A DNA stretch of 64,000 nt, taken from contig NC_091263.1 in NCBI RefSeq assembly GCF_042477335.2, positions 67,512,501 to 67,576,500 on the forward strand, read 5' to 3'. The notes beneath the pieces were generated by a model that searched no databases, had not been told where the DNA came from, and was given only the letters and a program-made list of their open reading frames with translations. A program made the translations under genes and the position numbers. This document shows, in pieces, positions 1 to 11,879 of this stretch. How positions within the stretch are numbered: position 1 is the first letter of the stretch; each line of letters begins with the position of its first letter. This DNA comes from Ovis canadensis. Its lineage: Eukaryota; Chordata; Mammalia; Artiodactyla; Bovidae.

Positions 1-1652
1 TTGTTCTGGAAATCTAGAATTAACCGAGCTCCCTTTTGAAGTAAGATAGAAACATTTTTGCATGGTGATTCACTTTTACTTGGTTTATGACATGGAATGG
101 TCTATAATATGGGAAAAAAGTTTTAGAAGATAAAATCCATCTTTACTTAAGTCACATTTTCATGACATTTTAATCAGCCTAAACCAGCTAATATAAAGTC
201 TTTAGAAATGTGCTTATACTTGGCTACAACCCAAATTTAATTTCAGAGCTGCTATCAAAAGAAAACTAGGCAAAATAAATCCTATTTTCATGCAAGGTAT
301 TTTTATTTAATGTCTATTTAATATGTGATGCCTGATGTCCATAATGCAGATCCCAACTTGTTTACCCATAATGGAGAAAATAATTGGAAACAAATGGAAA
401 TCAATAAAGTGGATAAAATTTTTAAAATTTAAATGCAGATAAGTAAAACAGTCCAGAGATATGATTCGAGAAGTCCATTAATTTAAAAATATCCATTTGT
501 TTCTTTTTCATCTGTATTCATTGGGGAAATGATTTTAAATTATTTTCTGATAAAACAGAACAGATGAAAGTCAACAGTTTTTGTTGCTAAATAAAACTCA
601 ACAAGCTTCTTGTGCTTGAAGAGCAATAAGGATCTCACAAATCCTGCTGCTAATGAATAGGCTAAAAATAGTGTCGCTGGTGAGGCTCTGACAAGGCCCT
701 GGCCACTGACTCTGTCTAGTCCTGGAAGGCATATTCTTCTTCTTTCCTGGAAACTTCTGGGTGAGAGGGAGTGGCTGCTTCCACTCTTAGCACCTGTGTG
801 ACCTGGGACATGCTGAGGGATGGTCCTGGTGAGGGGGCACAGTCAGGGCTCAAGATTCTCCCACAAGCTTCTTGTTCCCCAGTCCTCCCATCTTTACAGA
901 GAGGCCCAGTCCTCTCCGAGATGTGCAGGCTGGCAGCAAGCCAACTCACCTTTGACCTCTCTTGCTCCCATGCTCCATGTCCACTCCATGAATAAGTCCT
1001 GTTGGGCGTGCCCTTCTGAATAACAGTGGAGATTTCTGATCCTTTGCCGTGTCTCTTTACCAATTCAAGTGTGAGTCTCCTGAAGATTTGCCAAAACCCA
1101 TTGAGACAGGCTTCGCTAGGTCACACGACTCTTTGAGGCTTACACTTTGTCTTCTCTGGCTTTGTACATGCTGTTCCTCACCTGAATTTCCTCCCCAACC
1201 TTTCTGCCTGTCAAGGAACCTCAGGACCCAATTCAAACACTCTATTCTCTGTGACTCTTCCTGGACCCCTGACTCTCACCTCACTCCTTTCTCTGTGTTA
1301 CTGAGTGTTGCAAATTGGAAACTTCTTCGTGCTAGTTCTTACTACATAAATTTGCCTTGCTCATTTATGAAAATATAAACACCTCAAGGGCAGCCATTAT
1401 GCGCTATTCGTCTTATCACCCCTAGAAGGTAGCACAGTGAACAACACACAGTAGGTGTTCAGAATATATACTATATTTATCTGTTTTGCATATGTTCATA
1501 TATGGGAAGAGATGTCAATCTAAAATTAATTGCCACTGTTAAAAACTAATTAGACACAACATTGTAATAAGTCAATGCTACCCCAATAAAAATTTTAAAA
1601 AATAACTTAAAAAATTAAAAAGTAATTAGAATATTCTGTTATTCCTTCCTAG
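1..1652 (+). other. LRRC2 intron sequence (upstream of the first visible exon)
   Basis: AT-rich sequence without a supportable exon. I looked for the preceding LRR coding segment (the part ending ELPFE in the family) and did not find it, so that exon probably lies before base 1. An L2-like relic occupies about 1130-1475; the rest shows nothing recognisable. Confidence 0.6.
1130..1475 (+). repeat. Ancient L2-like LINE 3' fragment
   Basis: Diverged text resembling the L2 consensus 3' end: a run with caccTGAATTTCCTC..., a middle part with CAAGGGCAGCCATTATG, and the terminal phrase CACACAGTAGGTGTTCAGAAT. No protein is preserved. Confidence 0.55.
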
Positions 1653-1798
1653 TTAAGTAATTTGAAGCAAGTTTCATTCGTAGATATCTCAGCAAACAAG
1701 TTTGCCAGCGTCCCGATCTGTGTCCTGCGGATGTCTAATTTGCAGTGGTTGGATATCAGCAACAATAACCTGAGTGACCTGCCGCAAGACATAGACAG
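1653..1798 (+). CDS. LRRC2: LRRC2 exon, leucine-rich repeats
   Basis: 146 bp, entering in phase 0. The acceptor is a pyrimidine-rich run ending CCTAG at 1652; the donor is GTAGCT at 1799. It encodes [17 protein letters not shown] through DLPQDID, with two LRR units (LxxLxLxxN type), and leaves two bases (AG) of an Arg codon. A TAG at 1681-1683 looks like an acceptor, but the reading frame continues upstream of it with the expected family residues, so 1653 is the better start. Confidence 0.93.
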
Positions 1799-4700
1799 GT
1801 AGCTACTTGCATTCTGGAGGTGTGGTACATGAACTAGTCACTGACATTTTAAACATGCCCAACACATGAGTGTTTTCCAAGATCAGCTGATTTTCCAGAG
1901 TTTCTTGGTTCTGAGAAATTAGTTTGGTTCTTTATAGAGTAAGACAGTTGTCAGTCTACATCGTACAGATACATGTACAGCTGACGCTTGAACAATGAGG
2001 GACTTAATCTGCATATAATTTCTTGTTGGTCTCTGTACCAAGGGTTCCTCTGCATCTGCACATTCAACCAACCACAGGCCCATGCAATACTGTAATATTT
2101 ACTGTTGAAAAATATTTGCACATGAGTGGATTCACGCAGTTCAGACCTATGCTGTTCAAGGGTCAACTGTATATATATATGTATATATAGATATACAGTT
2201 TAAACACAATATATATACACACACATATATATGAACACATCTTTGTTTTACTTTAGTCCTCAGTAGAATGGAAGTTTAGCTTTCCCTTACTTCCCAGGAG
2301 TAGAAAAGTAAATTCATTATGTATGGAATAGAAACATATCATTCTATATAGGCTATCAGGATATTTTTTATCAGTTTCATTTATTGCTTTATTATACATA
2401 ATATTTCAAACAAAATTGATATGCTTAGTAAGGTTTTCAAATTCTCTCTTTGTAGCTATTTCATTTTAAAAAAATTAACTATTATACAGAGTCATGTAAG
2501 ATAGATTCATTCATTTATTCAATCAGCCAATATTACTAGGCTTCCGTATGGCAGGCCCAGGAAGTGGGCTGAGTTTAAGTGTGAATGAAACAATTTTTCT
2601 GGCCTCCTGGACTCCATAGTGTTCTTCATAAAGTAGCATAGTAAGCTGTTGGGACACAGGAACTGAAAATTGCTTGGTCCTGAATGCCATCTCATGACCT
2701 TTCTCTACTCCTGGGACATGTGATGTATATGAATGCTTTCCTGGTTTATGAGACTAAGTGGGAACTGTTTCAGTTTGATACACAAGGGGAACTTTGTGAA
2801 ATATTTTGTGGGATCAGTCAAAATTTTGCAGATGAGTGAAATAAAAAGCTAGAGAGGTAGGCATTGAGCTAGAAGAAAATGGAAAACAGAGAATAACATA
2901 TTTGGACCATATTTTGCTCATTTCCTTCTCATTCTGCAGGTTTATTTATATTTTAAAGTTAAAGTATGATGAGAGAATAGTAACTGTATTCTCGCAAGAG
3001 GAAATATTTGACCAAAATATGTTTATTCTCACTATAGCTCTGATATGATTTCTTTCCCATATCTACCTATGGGAACAGAGCAGATACTAGATAGAATGGC
3101 AGATACACTGATTTTATAAGTTCCATCATGGCCTACTATATATTGTGTAATTGGCTTATCCTGCTGCTATATCTGTATCTTCCATTGCCAATTAATTCAG
3201 TAAAAACTTAAAAAACAAAAACCCCAAACCGTGTCACCCAGTATAGCTTTATTTAAATCGTGTAGCCAGTTTATTCTTATAAGGGTCATATATAAAAAAT
3301 AAACTAAGTAGGGATTTCCTACTAGAATTTATCTGTAATTCACTTTTCTTGGCTGTGAGGCTAAGTCCTTGAGTTCTAATCCCTTTCACATCTTCTTAGG
3401 CTAGAAGGACTGAAGACCTTTCTCCTGTACAAGAACAAGCTCACCTACCTTCCTTATGCCTTGCTTAACCTAAAGAAGCTCACCTTGTTAGTCGTCAGTG
3501 GGGACCACTTGGTGGAGCTCCCAACAGCCCTCTGTGACTCCTCCACACCTTTAAAGTGAGTAGATGGCCCAGTAGAGACCCATTCAGACACAAGGTAAGA
3601 GCGAGGAGCCCCTGGAACCTGGGCCTCCGTCTCAGGAACCGTGTTCAATGGTTCTCCTACTCTGAGAACAAGAAATTCTGGTGCTTTCATATGGAATTTT
3701 GAAGTCTTTGGCCAATGGCATGGGGAGGTATAGCTCAAAGGATTTCTGGATAAATGCTACCTGCTGGCTGAAGGCACAGAAGGATATGTGCCCAGGGCAC
3801 AAATATACACACACACACACACACACATAGATAAATACATATAAAATGATAAGTAACATATAAAAAGGAATCTGGATTAAGCCACAAATTAAATATAGGA
3901 AGGAAGCTATAAAATGAATGAGAATTGCCAAGTTAATGATGATAACAATGATAGATACATGATGATATATTTAACACCTGTCCATCTTGAGACCCCACTA
4001 AAATGAGGGGAAAAAAATGTATAGACCCACAATGATGAAAGAAGCAGCTAAGGCCCTCACAGAATGAGAGGTCCCAATACATTTCTGGGAGATACTCAGC
4101 TGAGGCACACTGGTGACTGATGGAAATGGGATGAAATAGGCTGAAGCTCAGAGGGCAAACCGAGAGACGAGCCATATCCTGGAGGACTCCAAAGATGCGT
4201 GGTAGTAGGATTCCAGGTATGGAAGGTATAGGCTGAGTCATGGTGCTAAAAACAGAAGGAGCAAGAGGAAAGCTTCATACAAACGGGTGATCCCCTGCCT
4301 TCCAGATCTCTTACTTGATTTCACTGGGCAGATCACTCAGCCCACTGATCGAAAGTGTGAGGTTTGCTTTAGGGAGGCCCTGAGGGAATGACCCTGGACT
4401 TTTGTGTTTGGAGATTCCCCAGGGGACTGATTTGCTCCTTTAGTGGTCAGCCACAGCGGGGCTGTCCACTGGGCAAACACTGTCTGCATATAAAGATGCC
4501 CAGACAACATTTTGCTGTCTCAGTTTCAAAATACGAAGGTGTCTGTAAGACTTACCAGATAATTGTCACAAACATATAAATGTTATAAACTGGTTTTCAA
4601 TTCTAGAATCAAACTGCAAAAAAGATAGAAAAGTTAAATGTGGTTACAGAACGTGGATGGTGTTGACATTGACAATGTAAAACTACACGATGTCTGTGAT

Positions 4701-7700
4701 GTGCTTTGAAATGCTTCAAAAAATCAGGTGGCTTGATGGGTGGCTAGAGGAGTGGGTTGATCGGTGGATGGGTATGTGATAAAGCAAGTACAGTAAAATG
4801 TTAAATGTGGAACCTAGGAGTGGGCCCAGGGGTGTTCATTGTAACATTTTCAACTTTGCTGAATGTTTGAAAAAGTTGCATAATAAAATGTTGAAAAAAT
4901 AAAAGTATAGATAAAAATTGGGGATATAGAGGGAGTTGAATATAAGGGGAGGATACATTAAAGTATTATAAAAGTACATTAAAGTATTTTTCCATGGTAA
5001 AAGATAATTCCAAATAGATTCAGTAAAAACAGTGATTGACCAATGACAAATTTCTTTGAGATGGGAGAGGAGCGAAGGGGTAGGGCTGTTTTACATAAAA
5101 AAGTATCATTGTACTATTCAAATTTTAAGATATGTACAGTGATTACTTTGCTAAAAAATGAAGGATGATAAAATATAGTTATATGTCTTATTTTTGGATT
5201 AAAAAAGTGATAAAAATTCAATGAAAGAAATTGCAAATGAAAAGTTAAATGGATCTATGTATATAAGAAGTAAAGCCTTTTTGCTTTCCCCATATTTAGC
5301 TATGAAATAAAGTTAAAAGGAAAATTAACTGGGATGTATATATATATGAAGCTAGCAGCTATGTGGCTGATATCATATATATACACATATATGTATATTT
5401 GTAATATAGATATGTAACATCTCTTCTACAAACCAAAGACAACAGACTAAATTCCCTAAGACTTAGGGCCTACAATTGCAACCAAAGACTGTTTGAAAGA
5501 TTTCCTATTTTGAATAGATATATTTGTAGAATCTTTCACATCAAAAGATCTTTCAAAATTGTGAAGAAATTAGGTCAAATGCCATTTTGGCTTGTCTCCT
5601 TTAGCTTCTTTTTTTTTTTTTTTTGTCACAGTAGTCCGTACTTTAAATATTTCTTTGATGGGGATTTCATCTGAGTCCTTTTCAACATAGCCACAACATT
5701 TTAAGAGTTTGCTGTCACTAACTGGGAGTAATATCAAACATAGTAAGGCATCATATCTGATGGAGAGGTTAAGTGTTATTGTTCACCTCATGCCCACTGT
5801 CCTCTGTCTGTGGCTAAGTACCTCTCATTTTCCCAACAAGCTTCTGCACAGTCTGGTGTAAACTGAATCCAGTAATCCTACTGGATTACTGAACAGTGAA
5901 ATTCCACCGGTGACACTGTTATGTGGTCAGCTGTGACTTCCAAGAAGAAGTGAGAAATTGGGATTTAGTGCCACAAAGGTTGACTTCTGAGATTTTTGCA
6001 CAATTACAAATACACAGGTGAAAGTGGTGGTATTTTCCATATTCTCTTGAATAGATTTGTAAGTCTTATGGACAATCCTCTTGAGAATACCCAGTGTCAA
6101 GATGGTGATGAAATGATGGAGAGTGAACGAGATCGCCAACATTTTGATAAAGAATTTATGAAAGCCTATATTGAAGATCTTAAAGAAAGAGGTAGGTTAT
6201 TCATATTTAAAATTGTTTAACATGAGTGTATAAAATTCCAATCACTCATGCAACACATTTATTGCTGTAAGCCAAACTAAAGAAAACTTGATCGGTTAGG
6301 GTCAGGTTACTTTGTAGATTATTTTCTGCTTACCAAAAAAGAGAAAGAGAGAGATACCTTTTCTTTTGTTAAATAATCGAAATTTCCTACTGTGTTAGCC
6401 TGCTTAATACCTCCTCAACCATGTGACAGAGAAGCTGGGAAACATACTTAAAATGTGAAGGTTGCATTCCTAACTTTCTGTGGGATCGTAATGAAATGAT
6501 ATTGATAAAATAGTATTTTAATTAATAGGACAGAGGTTTCCAAGTCAAAATCCATTTACATTTAACTTTTTAAAAAGTCATCTCGTATATAAATCAAAGT
6601 ACACCTGTAGAATATCACAAAAGGAAAAAACAAAATGACAGATTGGTGTGTGTATGGTGAGTCGCAGTCGTGTCCGACTCTTCTGCGACCCTACGTACTG
6701 CAGCCCTCCAGGCTCCTCTGCCCATGGGGATTCTCCAGGCAAGAATACTAGAGTGGGTTGCCATGCCCTCTTCCAGAGGATCTTCCTAACCCAGGGATCG
6801 AACCCACATCCCTTACATTTGCACTAGCAGGCTGGTTCTTTACCACTAGTGCCACCTGGCAGATTAGTAAGTAGATGCGTTTAGCTTTGGTTTCGCTTAA
6901 CTGAATGACACAGAGGAACAGGGCAGTCACAGCACCTCAGGAAAGGGCGGAAGTGCTTTTCCCAGTGGCTGTTTCCAAAGTGTTCCAGAAGCCTAAGAAC
7001 GCCTTCCTCTTTTCAGAAACATAGACTCAAGGAAAGGCATCAGTTAGTCTTTGTTCTTCTTTTTTGCTGCCTCTTTTCTTTTTTTTTCCTTTTCTGAGTG
7101 TGGGTGCCCACAAGTTATCTCTTAATTTTTCCAGTTCTCTCTCTTTTTTTTTTTTTTGGTAAGCTGGGTACAGACCTGAATGAAAGATGTTATGCATGTG
7201 AATTTAGGGAGGATGTAGCCCTGGCCCCGTGACTCTGAAGACAAGCACTTGGGGACAGGTTCCCTCAGTCACTCTCAGAAAGTATTATATGTGTGAGCTT
7301 ACTGCTCCCTTGTTAGTAGGTATCTGAAGATGATAAGTCACATTCAGATATTCAGCTATCTCACGATATTAATGAAAAATACCATTTATTGGCAAAGTAA
7401 AATTTTTCCAGTTAAAATAAGAGAAGTTCTACACAGTTACCTCTCATGTGTTTGTCCATCCTTAATCCTGAATCCTGAAGTGTTATGAAATAAATCAGAA
7501 ATTTATATTAAACATGAAACTGAAATACCAGAACCATTTATTTTGTCAAAATTTATCTTAGGGTTGTATAATTTTCCTCTTACAGAAACTTTCTTGTATT
7601 TTATTTGTTAGTTCATAATTCTGTTATACTGCTATTATATAGAAATGTAAGAATGGATTAAAGAAAATAGGTATTAATCTTTCCATCTATGTGGCCAGGA

Positions 7701-9360
7701 ATAAAAATGGTTTGATTTTAAAAGTTAACTTCAGTGATAATAGATTTTGAATGCATTTGTTTATTTCTAAATAATTATCATAATTCTATCCTTCTTATGG
7801 GCTTCCTGGGGGCTCAGTGGTAAAAGAATCTGCCTGCAATGCAGGAGATGAAAAGATGTGGGTTCGAATCTCTGGGTTGGAAAGATCCCCTGGAGAAGGA
7901 AATGGCAACCCACTCCAGGATTCTTCCCAGGGATAGCTCATGGACAGAGGAGCCTGGTGGGCTGCAGTCCATAGGGTCGCGAAGAGTCAAACATGAATGA
8001 GCAACTGAGCATGCACGCTCACGCTCACACAACCTTCATATATTCATATTAGGTTGAACTAAATGATATTGCCAATATTCAGCTGTGTTTGACCTACGAA
8101 AATGGTGATTTCTTAATTGATCAACCTAGATGTGGTTGGACATATGCTTTGAATTTTTTTAAGTTTCCTTCTTCTTCATCGTGCTGTCTTCTCTCTTTTC
8201 TCTCCTTCCCTTTCAGACTAATGTCTGAGTTAGAGAGTTCATCACTGTAAGGAGAAGATAGATTTAGTGGCCTTCCTTGGCAGCCCAGTGGTTAAGACTG
8301 CCTTCCAATGCAGGGGGTGAGGGTTCAGTCCCTGATTAGGGAACTAAGATCCCACATGCCGCAGGGGGCAGCCAAAATAAATACATAAATAAATTTGTTT
8401 TAAAAAGTAGATTTAGTGAGTCTATGAGGATGTCCAACCTTGTACTGTTCAAGAATGGTGAAGAAGTGAGGCCTCTCCCTGGCCCTCACACTTTAGTGAA
8501 CATGAGAATCAGCTACAGGCTCCACTCTCAGAAATTTTGAGTCATCAGGTCTGGGGTGGGGCCTGAGAATGTGCATTTCTCAGAAGTTCCCAGGTGATAC
8601 TGATGCTTTGAGTCTGAGAACCATTGGTATAGACCAGCCTTTGAAAAAATTTGGCTGTGAAGAGAGAAAGAGTGTGCAGTAACCAGTGGGAAGAGCAGAA
8701 ATGATAAAATGATTATTAATAAGATGGTGCTTGGTTTAGGAATAGCCCAGACTTCTCTAATAAACCATATCCCTTCTACCTGGCATCTATAGTTCTTGGC
8801 TATATATTTCTATTTTACCAACTTTTATTATTTTGGGCTCATACAGTTTCCAGTATGTTGATGTAGCTTGTGTAAGGTGGTAGGAAAGATTGCAAAAGAA
8901 TGAGAATTAATAATAAGTTAATCTTCAGGGCTTGCCTGGTGGTCCAGTGGTTAAGAATCTGCCTTCCAAGGCAGGGGACACAGGTTTGATATCTGGTTGA
9001 GGAACTAGATCCTATATGACACAAAGCGACTAAACTTGCGTGCTCCAGCAAAGACACAGTCCAGAAAAAAAAAGAAAAAAAAATAAATTTAAAAATTAAA
9101 AATCAATCTTAAATAATGCATTCTTCTATCTTAGGTCTAAATATCTCTAAAGCATGACTACACATTTGTCGTGATTGACATAATGGTGATAAATAAATGC
9201 ATTTATCTCTATACTTAGAGTATGAAATGGCAATAATTTGAATTTTGATGTAGTTACACTTCATAATAAGATGTGGAGTGGTTGAGTATATTTTTTTCTT
9301 TTTGTTGCAGAATCTATTCCCAGCTATACCACCAAAGTATCTTTCAGCCTTCAGCTTTGA
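1653..9360 (+). CDS. LRRC2: LRRC2, leucine-rich repeat containing 2 (3' part, last four coding exons)
   Basis: Joining 1653-1798, 3400-3555, 6055-6191 and 9311-9360 gives one open frame of 162 residues ending in TGA. Each junction is GT-AG and phase-compatible (0, 2, 2, 1). The protein begins [17 protein letters not shown], continues with leucine-rich repeats ([33 protein letters not shown]), then a charged segment rich in Glu/Asp/Arg, and ends [12 protein letters not shown]. This matches my memory of the C-terminal part of the roughly 371-residue LRRC2. The family's repeats form a curved protein-binding surface; LRRC2 is reported in muscle and heart tissue, but its partners cannot be read from the sequence. 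The 5' exons lie before base 1. Its position before RTP3 and LTF agrees with mammalian synteny, which strengthens the call. Confidence 0.95.
1799..3399 (+). other. LRRC2 intron
   Basis: A 1601-bp AT-rich intron. It contains an alternating AT/GT-rich stretch at about 2168-2235 and an old repeat-like phrase at about 2510-2620. No coding potential was seen. Confidence 0.8.
2168..2235. repeat. AT-rich simple repeat
   Basis: Alternating TATATA and TATACACACA runs, typical of a decayed dinucleotide microsatellite. Confidence 0.75.
3400..3555 (+). CDS. LRRC2: LRRC2 exon, leucine-rich repeats
   Basis: 156 bp. The acceptor is TTCTTAG at 3399 and the donor GTGAGT at 3556. It completes the Arg codon and encodes [37 protein letters not shown] and CDSSTPL, then the first two bases of a Lys codon. 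These are the final LRR units before the non-repeat C-terminus. Confidence 0.95.
3807..3827. repeat. (AC)n microsatellite
   Basis: About ten and a half uninterrupted AC units. Confidence 0.95.
4560..4905 (+). repeat. Old L1 3' end (L1M type)
   Basis: It resembles the L1M 3' UTR, with phrases such as GATAAAGCAAGTACAGTAAA and a terminal TTGCATAATAAAATGTTG followed by an A-rich tail. The subfamily cannot be fixed by eye. Confidence 0.55.
5331..5402. repeat. AT-rich simple repeat
   Basis: Two clusters of TATATATA and ATATATACACATATATG separated by about 30 bp. Confidence 0.7.
5870..5891. repeat. Perfect 9-bp inverted repeat (hairpin)
   Basis: CAGTAATCC, loop TACT, then GGATTACTG. It lies 164 bp upstream of an LRRC2 exon. 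No function is implied. Confidence 0.7.
6055..6191 (+). CDS. LRRC2: LRRC2 exon, charged C-terminal segment
   Basis: 137 bp. The acceptor is CTTGAATAG at 6054 and the donor GTAGGT at 6192. It encodes [14 protein letters not shown], then the acidic and basic stretch [20 protein letters not shown] and DLKER, and leaves one base of the next codon. The charged, probably helical segment follows the LRR domain in the family. Confidence 0.95.
6645..6862 (-). repeat. Bov-tA SINE
   Basis: Antisense copy: it begins with the Bov-A text (GTCGTGTCCGACTCTTCTGC), passes GGCAAGAATACTAGAGTGGG and ends in the inverted tRNA-like head GTGCCACCTGGCAG. The head is somewhat rearranged. Confidence 0.88.
7801..8028 (+). 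repeat. Bov-tA SINE
   Basis: Sense copy with the tRNA-derived head (GCTTCCTGGGGGCTCAGTGG, AATCTGCCTGCAATGCAGGA, GGTTCGAATCTCTGGGTTGG with B box) and the Bov-A body ending in GAGCAACTGAGCATG. Confidence 0.92.
8270..8397 (+). repeat. CHR-type tRNA-derived SINE
   Basis: Head TTGGCAGCCCAGTGGTTAAG, B-box region GGTTCAGTCCCTGATTAGGG, then CTAAGATCCCACATGCC and an AAATAAATACATAAATAAAT tail. Confidence 0.85.
8478..8627. mobile_element. MER5A-like hAT DNA transposon relic
   Basis: Text typical of MER5A: CACTTTAGTGAACATGAGAA near one end, GGTCTGGGGTGGGGCCTGAG in the middle, CAGGTGATACTGATGC and terminal GAGAACCATTGG. It is a non-coding, non-autonomous relic. Confidence 0.75.
8928..9105 (+). repeat. 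CHR-type tRNA-derived SINE, diverged
   Basis: Head GCTTGCCTGGTGGTCCAGTG, AATCTGCCTTCCAAGGCAGG, degraded B box, and an A-rich tail from about 9065. It ends 205 bp before the last LRRC2 exon. Confidence 0.8.
9311..9360 (+). CDS. LRRC2: LRRC2 last coding exon
   Basis: 50 coding bases after the acceptor TTTGTTGCAG at 9310. It encodes the tail [16 protein letters not shown] and then TGA at 9358-9360, as expected for the family C-terminus. The exon continues into the 3' UTR. Confidence 0.93.
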
Positions 9361-10498
9361 TGCCATCCATCAGAAGACTACAGAATTTTCCTGACCTGTG
9401 GAGCTGTAAATCTTCCTGTTGTGGGTTGTCATAGAGGAATAATAGCTTGGGCTTAAAGGCAAAGTCTAGAAACCACTGTCATAGTTGTTAGGAAAAATGA
9501 TTTTCAAATTTCAAATATGTGAATAACTCTCTCTGTGGACTGGAGAATCGATAAATGGGTTTATATATTGATATTTAAAGGTTCATTTGCATTTACTTGT
9601 TTCCAAATAATACACATTTAATGTTTTAAAAAATGTGTTATTTTAAAAAATTGTCACTTAAAAGACCAAATTTTGAAGTTGACTGCATTGTTTTTGGAGA
9701 TCCAGGGATAAAGGGGTGTTGAAAAGAGTATTTATATTGAATTAGTCAGATGAGAGTTTATTTTGTTATTTTGAAAGAGTTTTAATGCATCATTTCTTTT
9801 ACTGAGGACTGTTTTCCTTGGGTTTATATACATTGTTATTTTCGTATGTTTTAAGTTGTATTTTACCAAGTTTAGGCTTTCAGGAAAGACTTTAGGAATA
9901 ATCTGGGCCTTGAAGGTAGAAAGATGGGCTGGACTGTCTGCCCAGGCACTGGGCTCAGATGGTGCCCTGGTGGCTCTAGTGGAGGACGTGTGGGCCTGGC
10001 TGGTCATGGGAAGCCTGGTGGGGCCTCCATGGATGGTCAGCCTGCCACGAGTGGGCCTCCTGGGGTCCCAGGATGCATGCTGGAGCGCAGAGCAGAGGCG
10101 TTGCCTCCGGGGACCCGTCCTCCAAGATGGTCATATAAGGTAGCGGGAAGGACTAGTCCACAATGATGAGGAGTCAGTCCCCCGCAAGGCTTCCCTGCAG
10201 GTGCCTCAGGAAGACTTTGCTCACGGGTGAGCCACTGCGGTCCAGAGAGAGCAGAGGAGACTGAGTTTACATGGGCAAAGAAGGAGTTCATTAGAGGGCT
10301 TTGAACTTTGATATCACATTATAGGATTTGGAGAAATTATACAAATATCTATTTTTATACTATTATCTTGAGCTAAAATAAACAAGATTGTGAATATGTT
10401 GAAGATAAGTTTAAACAAGTAACTTTTGTGACTAAGATGGAAAAATTGCATATATTCGTATATGTTTATATCAATCCACCCCTCTGTGGTCTAGCTGA

Positions 10499-10680
10499 GC
10501 ACTGTCCAGTAGAACTTGCTGCTCTGAAGGAAGGGCTCTGTATCTGTGCTGTCTAATTTAGTAACTAACAGATGTATGTGCTTCTTGAGCTCTTGAACAA
10601 TGTCTGGTGTGACTGAAGAACAAATTTTTAATTACATTTAAATTTAAATAGCCAAAGGTAACTACCATATTGGACAGCAC
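10499..10680. mobile_element. DNA-transposon relic with terminal inverted repeats
   Basis: The left end GCACTGTCCA and right end TGGACAGCAC are imperfect inverted repeats. The interior (CTGTGCTGTCTAATTTAG, AATTTAAATAGCC) resembles a common mammalian MER-type non-autonomous DNA transposon. The exact family name is not certain. Confidence 0.55.
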
Positions 10681-11186
10681 AAGTCAGGTCAGTTGGGTTT
10701 TTCAGAAGTTAATCAGGACTAGAAGTGAGCAATTTTTATTTCTCTATCTGAAAAACCAAAGGGGTTAATACTGATACTCAATATTTTGTCTTCATAGGTT
10801 TAATCATACTTCTAAATATTTTATTCTCAACAGATATAAAGCAGGCAGAACAATCTAAAGCCACATAGTAATGGTTCCATAGAGCACTGCTTCAACTTAA
10901 AGGCAAACTCTGAGAGGTAGGTTAAGAGATGAAAAGAGCAGGAGAGCCTCTTTTCTCAGTTAAGTGAGAAGTCACTTTAATTGAACCTCAAACAGCTGTG
11001 TTTTTATTTATACACTTTACAAATATAATGCAAATTTATCAGTTGTACTATGTGAATGATTTTGGAATTTTATTTCATGCCACAGTATGTGTTACATAAC
11101 AGCCAAATGGAAAATGTGTCTCAAAAGGGGGAATATGAGGGCTTTCACATAAATTGACTGTCCATAACTCATGTAAAATTTATTTC

Positions 11187-11192
11187 AATAAA
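11187..11192 (+). terminator. Candidate poly(A) signal of LRRC2
   Basis: AATAAA in the context TTCAATAAAACCAG, followed 20 bp later by a GTGCAAAAAAA stretch. A second AATAAA lies at 10377-10382. Which one is used cannot be decided from sequence. Confidence 0.35.
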
Positions 11193-11879
11193 ACCAGTCT
11201 TTTGTGCAAAAAAACCCCTTATATCGATGTTACATAAAAATAACTGAAAAAGTACTGAATACATTGATATGTGATTATTTCATATTATATAACATCCCAT
11301 AATGTTTATTATGTTTAATAACATAATTAAAGAAATATAGCTTAAATATGAGGCTTATAGAGATAGTCTTTACTTTACTCATATAAATGTAAAAATGCAG
11401 AAAGATTCTAAAGTAGATTAAGCATCTTAATGGAAATAAGAGAGATCTGAACATTTTACATGATGCATATGGATTGATTCATAATTTGGAAAAGTAATTT
11501 ATGTAGAATATAGATATGAATATTAAAGCAATATGAAGGAAAGAAAATATAATTCTTAGGAGAAAAATGTTCTGGTTCCAAAAGCTTGTTATGATACCCA
11601 TTTTTCATATGTTGAAAGTAAAGGGGTAAAGACACTTCGGTGAAATCATTGAGTAGTGCATTTTAATTAATAACAAGACCTACACTAGATTTCTTGACTT
11701 TAGCTGTCTAGAACAACCATTTGTCATGCTTGCCAAGCACCAGTTTAGGGTAACTCAGGACTGTGAGGAGCAATCTCTGGAAATCAGCTACTGTCTTTCC
11801 CTCCTATTCTTTCCTGCCTTGATGCATCTCCCTACTTTTGAGTGGAAAGAAAATTTAGATACCTTTGGTGATTTTTTTT

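Larger units (their letters stand above)
3556..6054 (+). other. LRRC2 intron
   Basis: A 2499-bp intron. It contains a CA microsatellite at 3807-3827, an old L1 3' end at about 4560-4905, AT-rich simple sequence at 5331-5402 and a T16-18 run near 5610. Short minus-strand open frames here have no family features. Confidence 0.8.
6192..9310 (+). other. LRRC2 last intron
   Basis: A 3119-bp intron filled with ruminant SINEs (6645-6862, 7801-8028, 8270-8397, 8928-9105) and a MER5A-like DNA-transposon relic (8478-8627). No exon-like sequence was seen between them. Confidence 0.8.
9361..11210 (+). other. Probable LRRC2 3' UTR and flank
   Basis: From the LRRC2 stop to the strongest poly(A) candidate the sequence is mostly AT-rich. 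A GC-rich patch of about 370 bp (9895-10265) and a DNA-transposon relic (10499-10680) interrupt it. AATAAA-like hexamers occur at 10377-10382 and 11187-11192. The extent of the real UTR is inferred. Confidence 0.5.

Noticed and set aside
1681-1683. TAG at 1681-1683 as LRRC2 splice acceptor
   Set aside because: The frame runs on upstream with [10 protein letters not shown], as expected for the family, to a better pyrimidine-rich acceptor ending at 1652.
7801-7900. tRNA gene suggested by the A- and B-box-like sequences
   Set aside because: This is the degenerate tRNA-derived head of a SINE and cannot fold as a complete cloverleaf.
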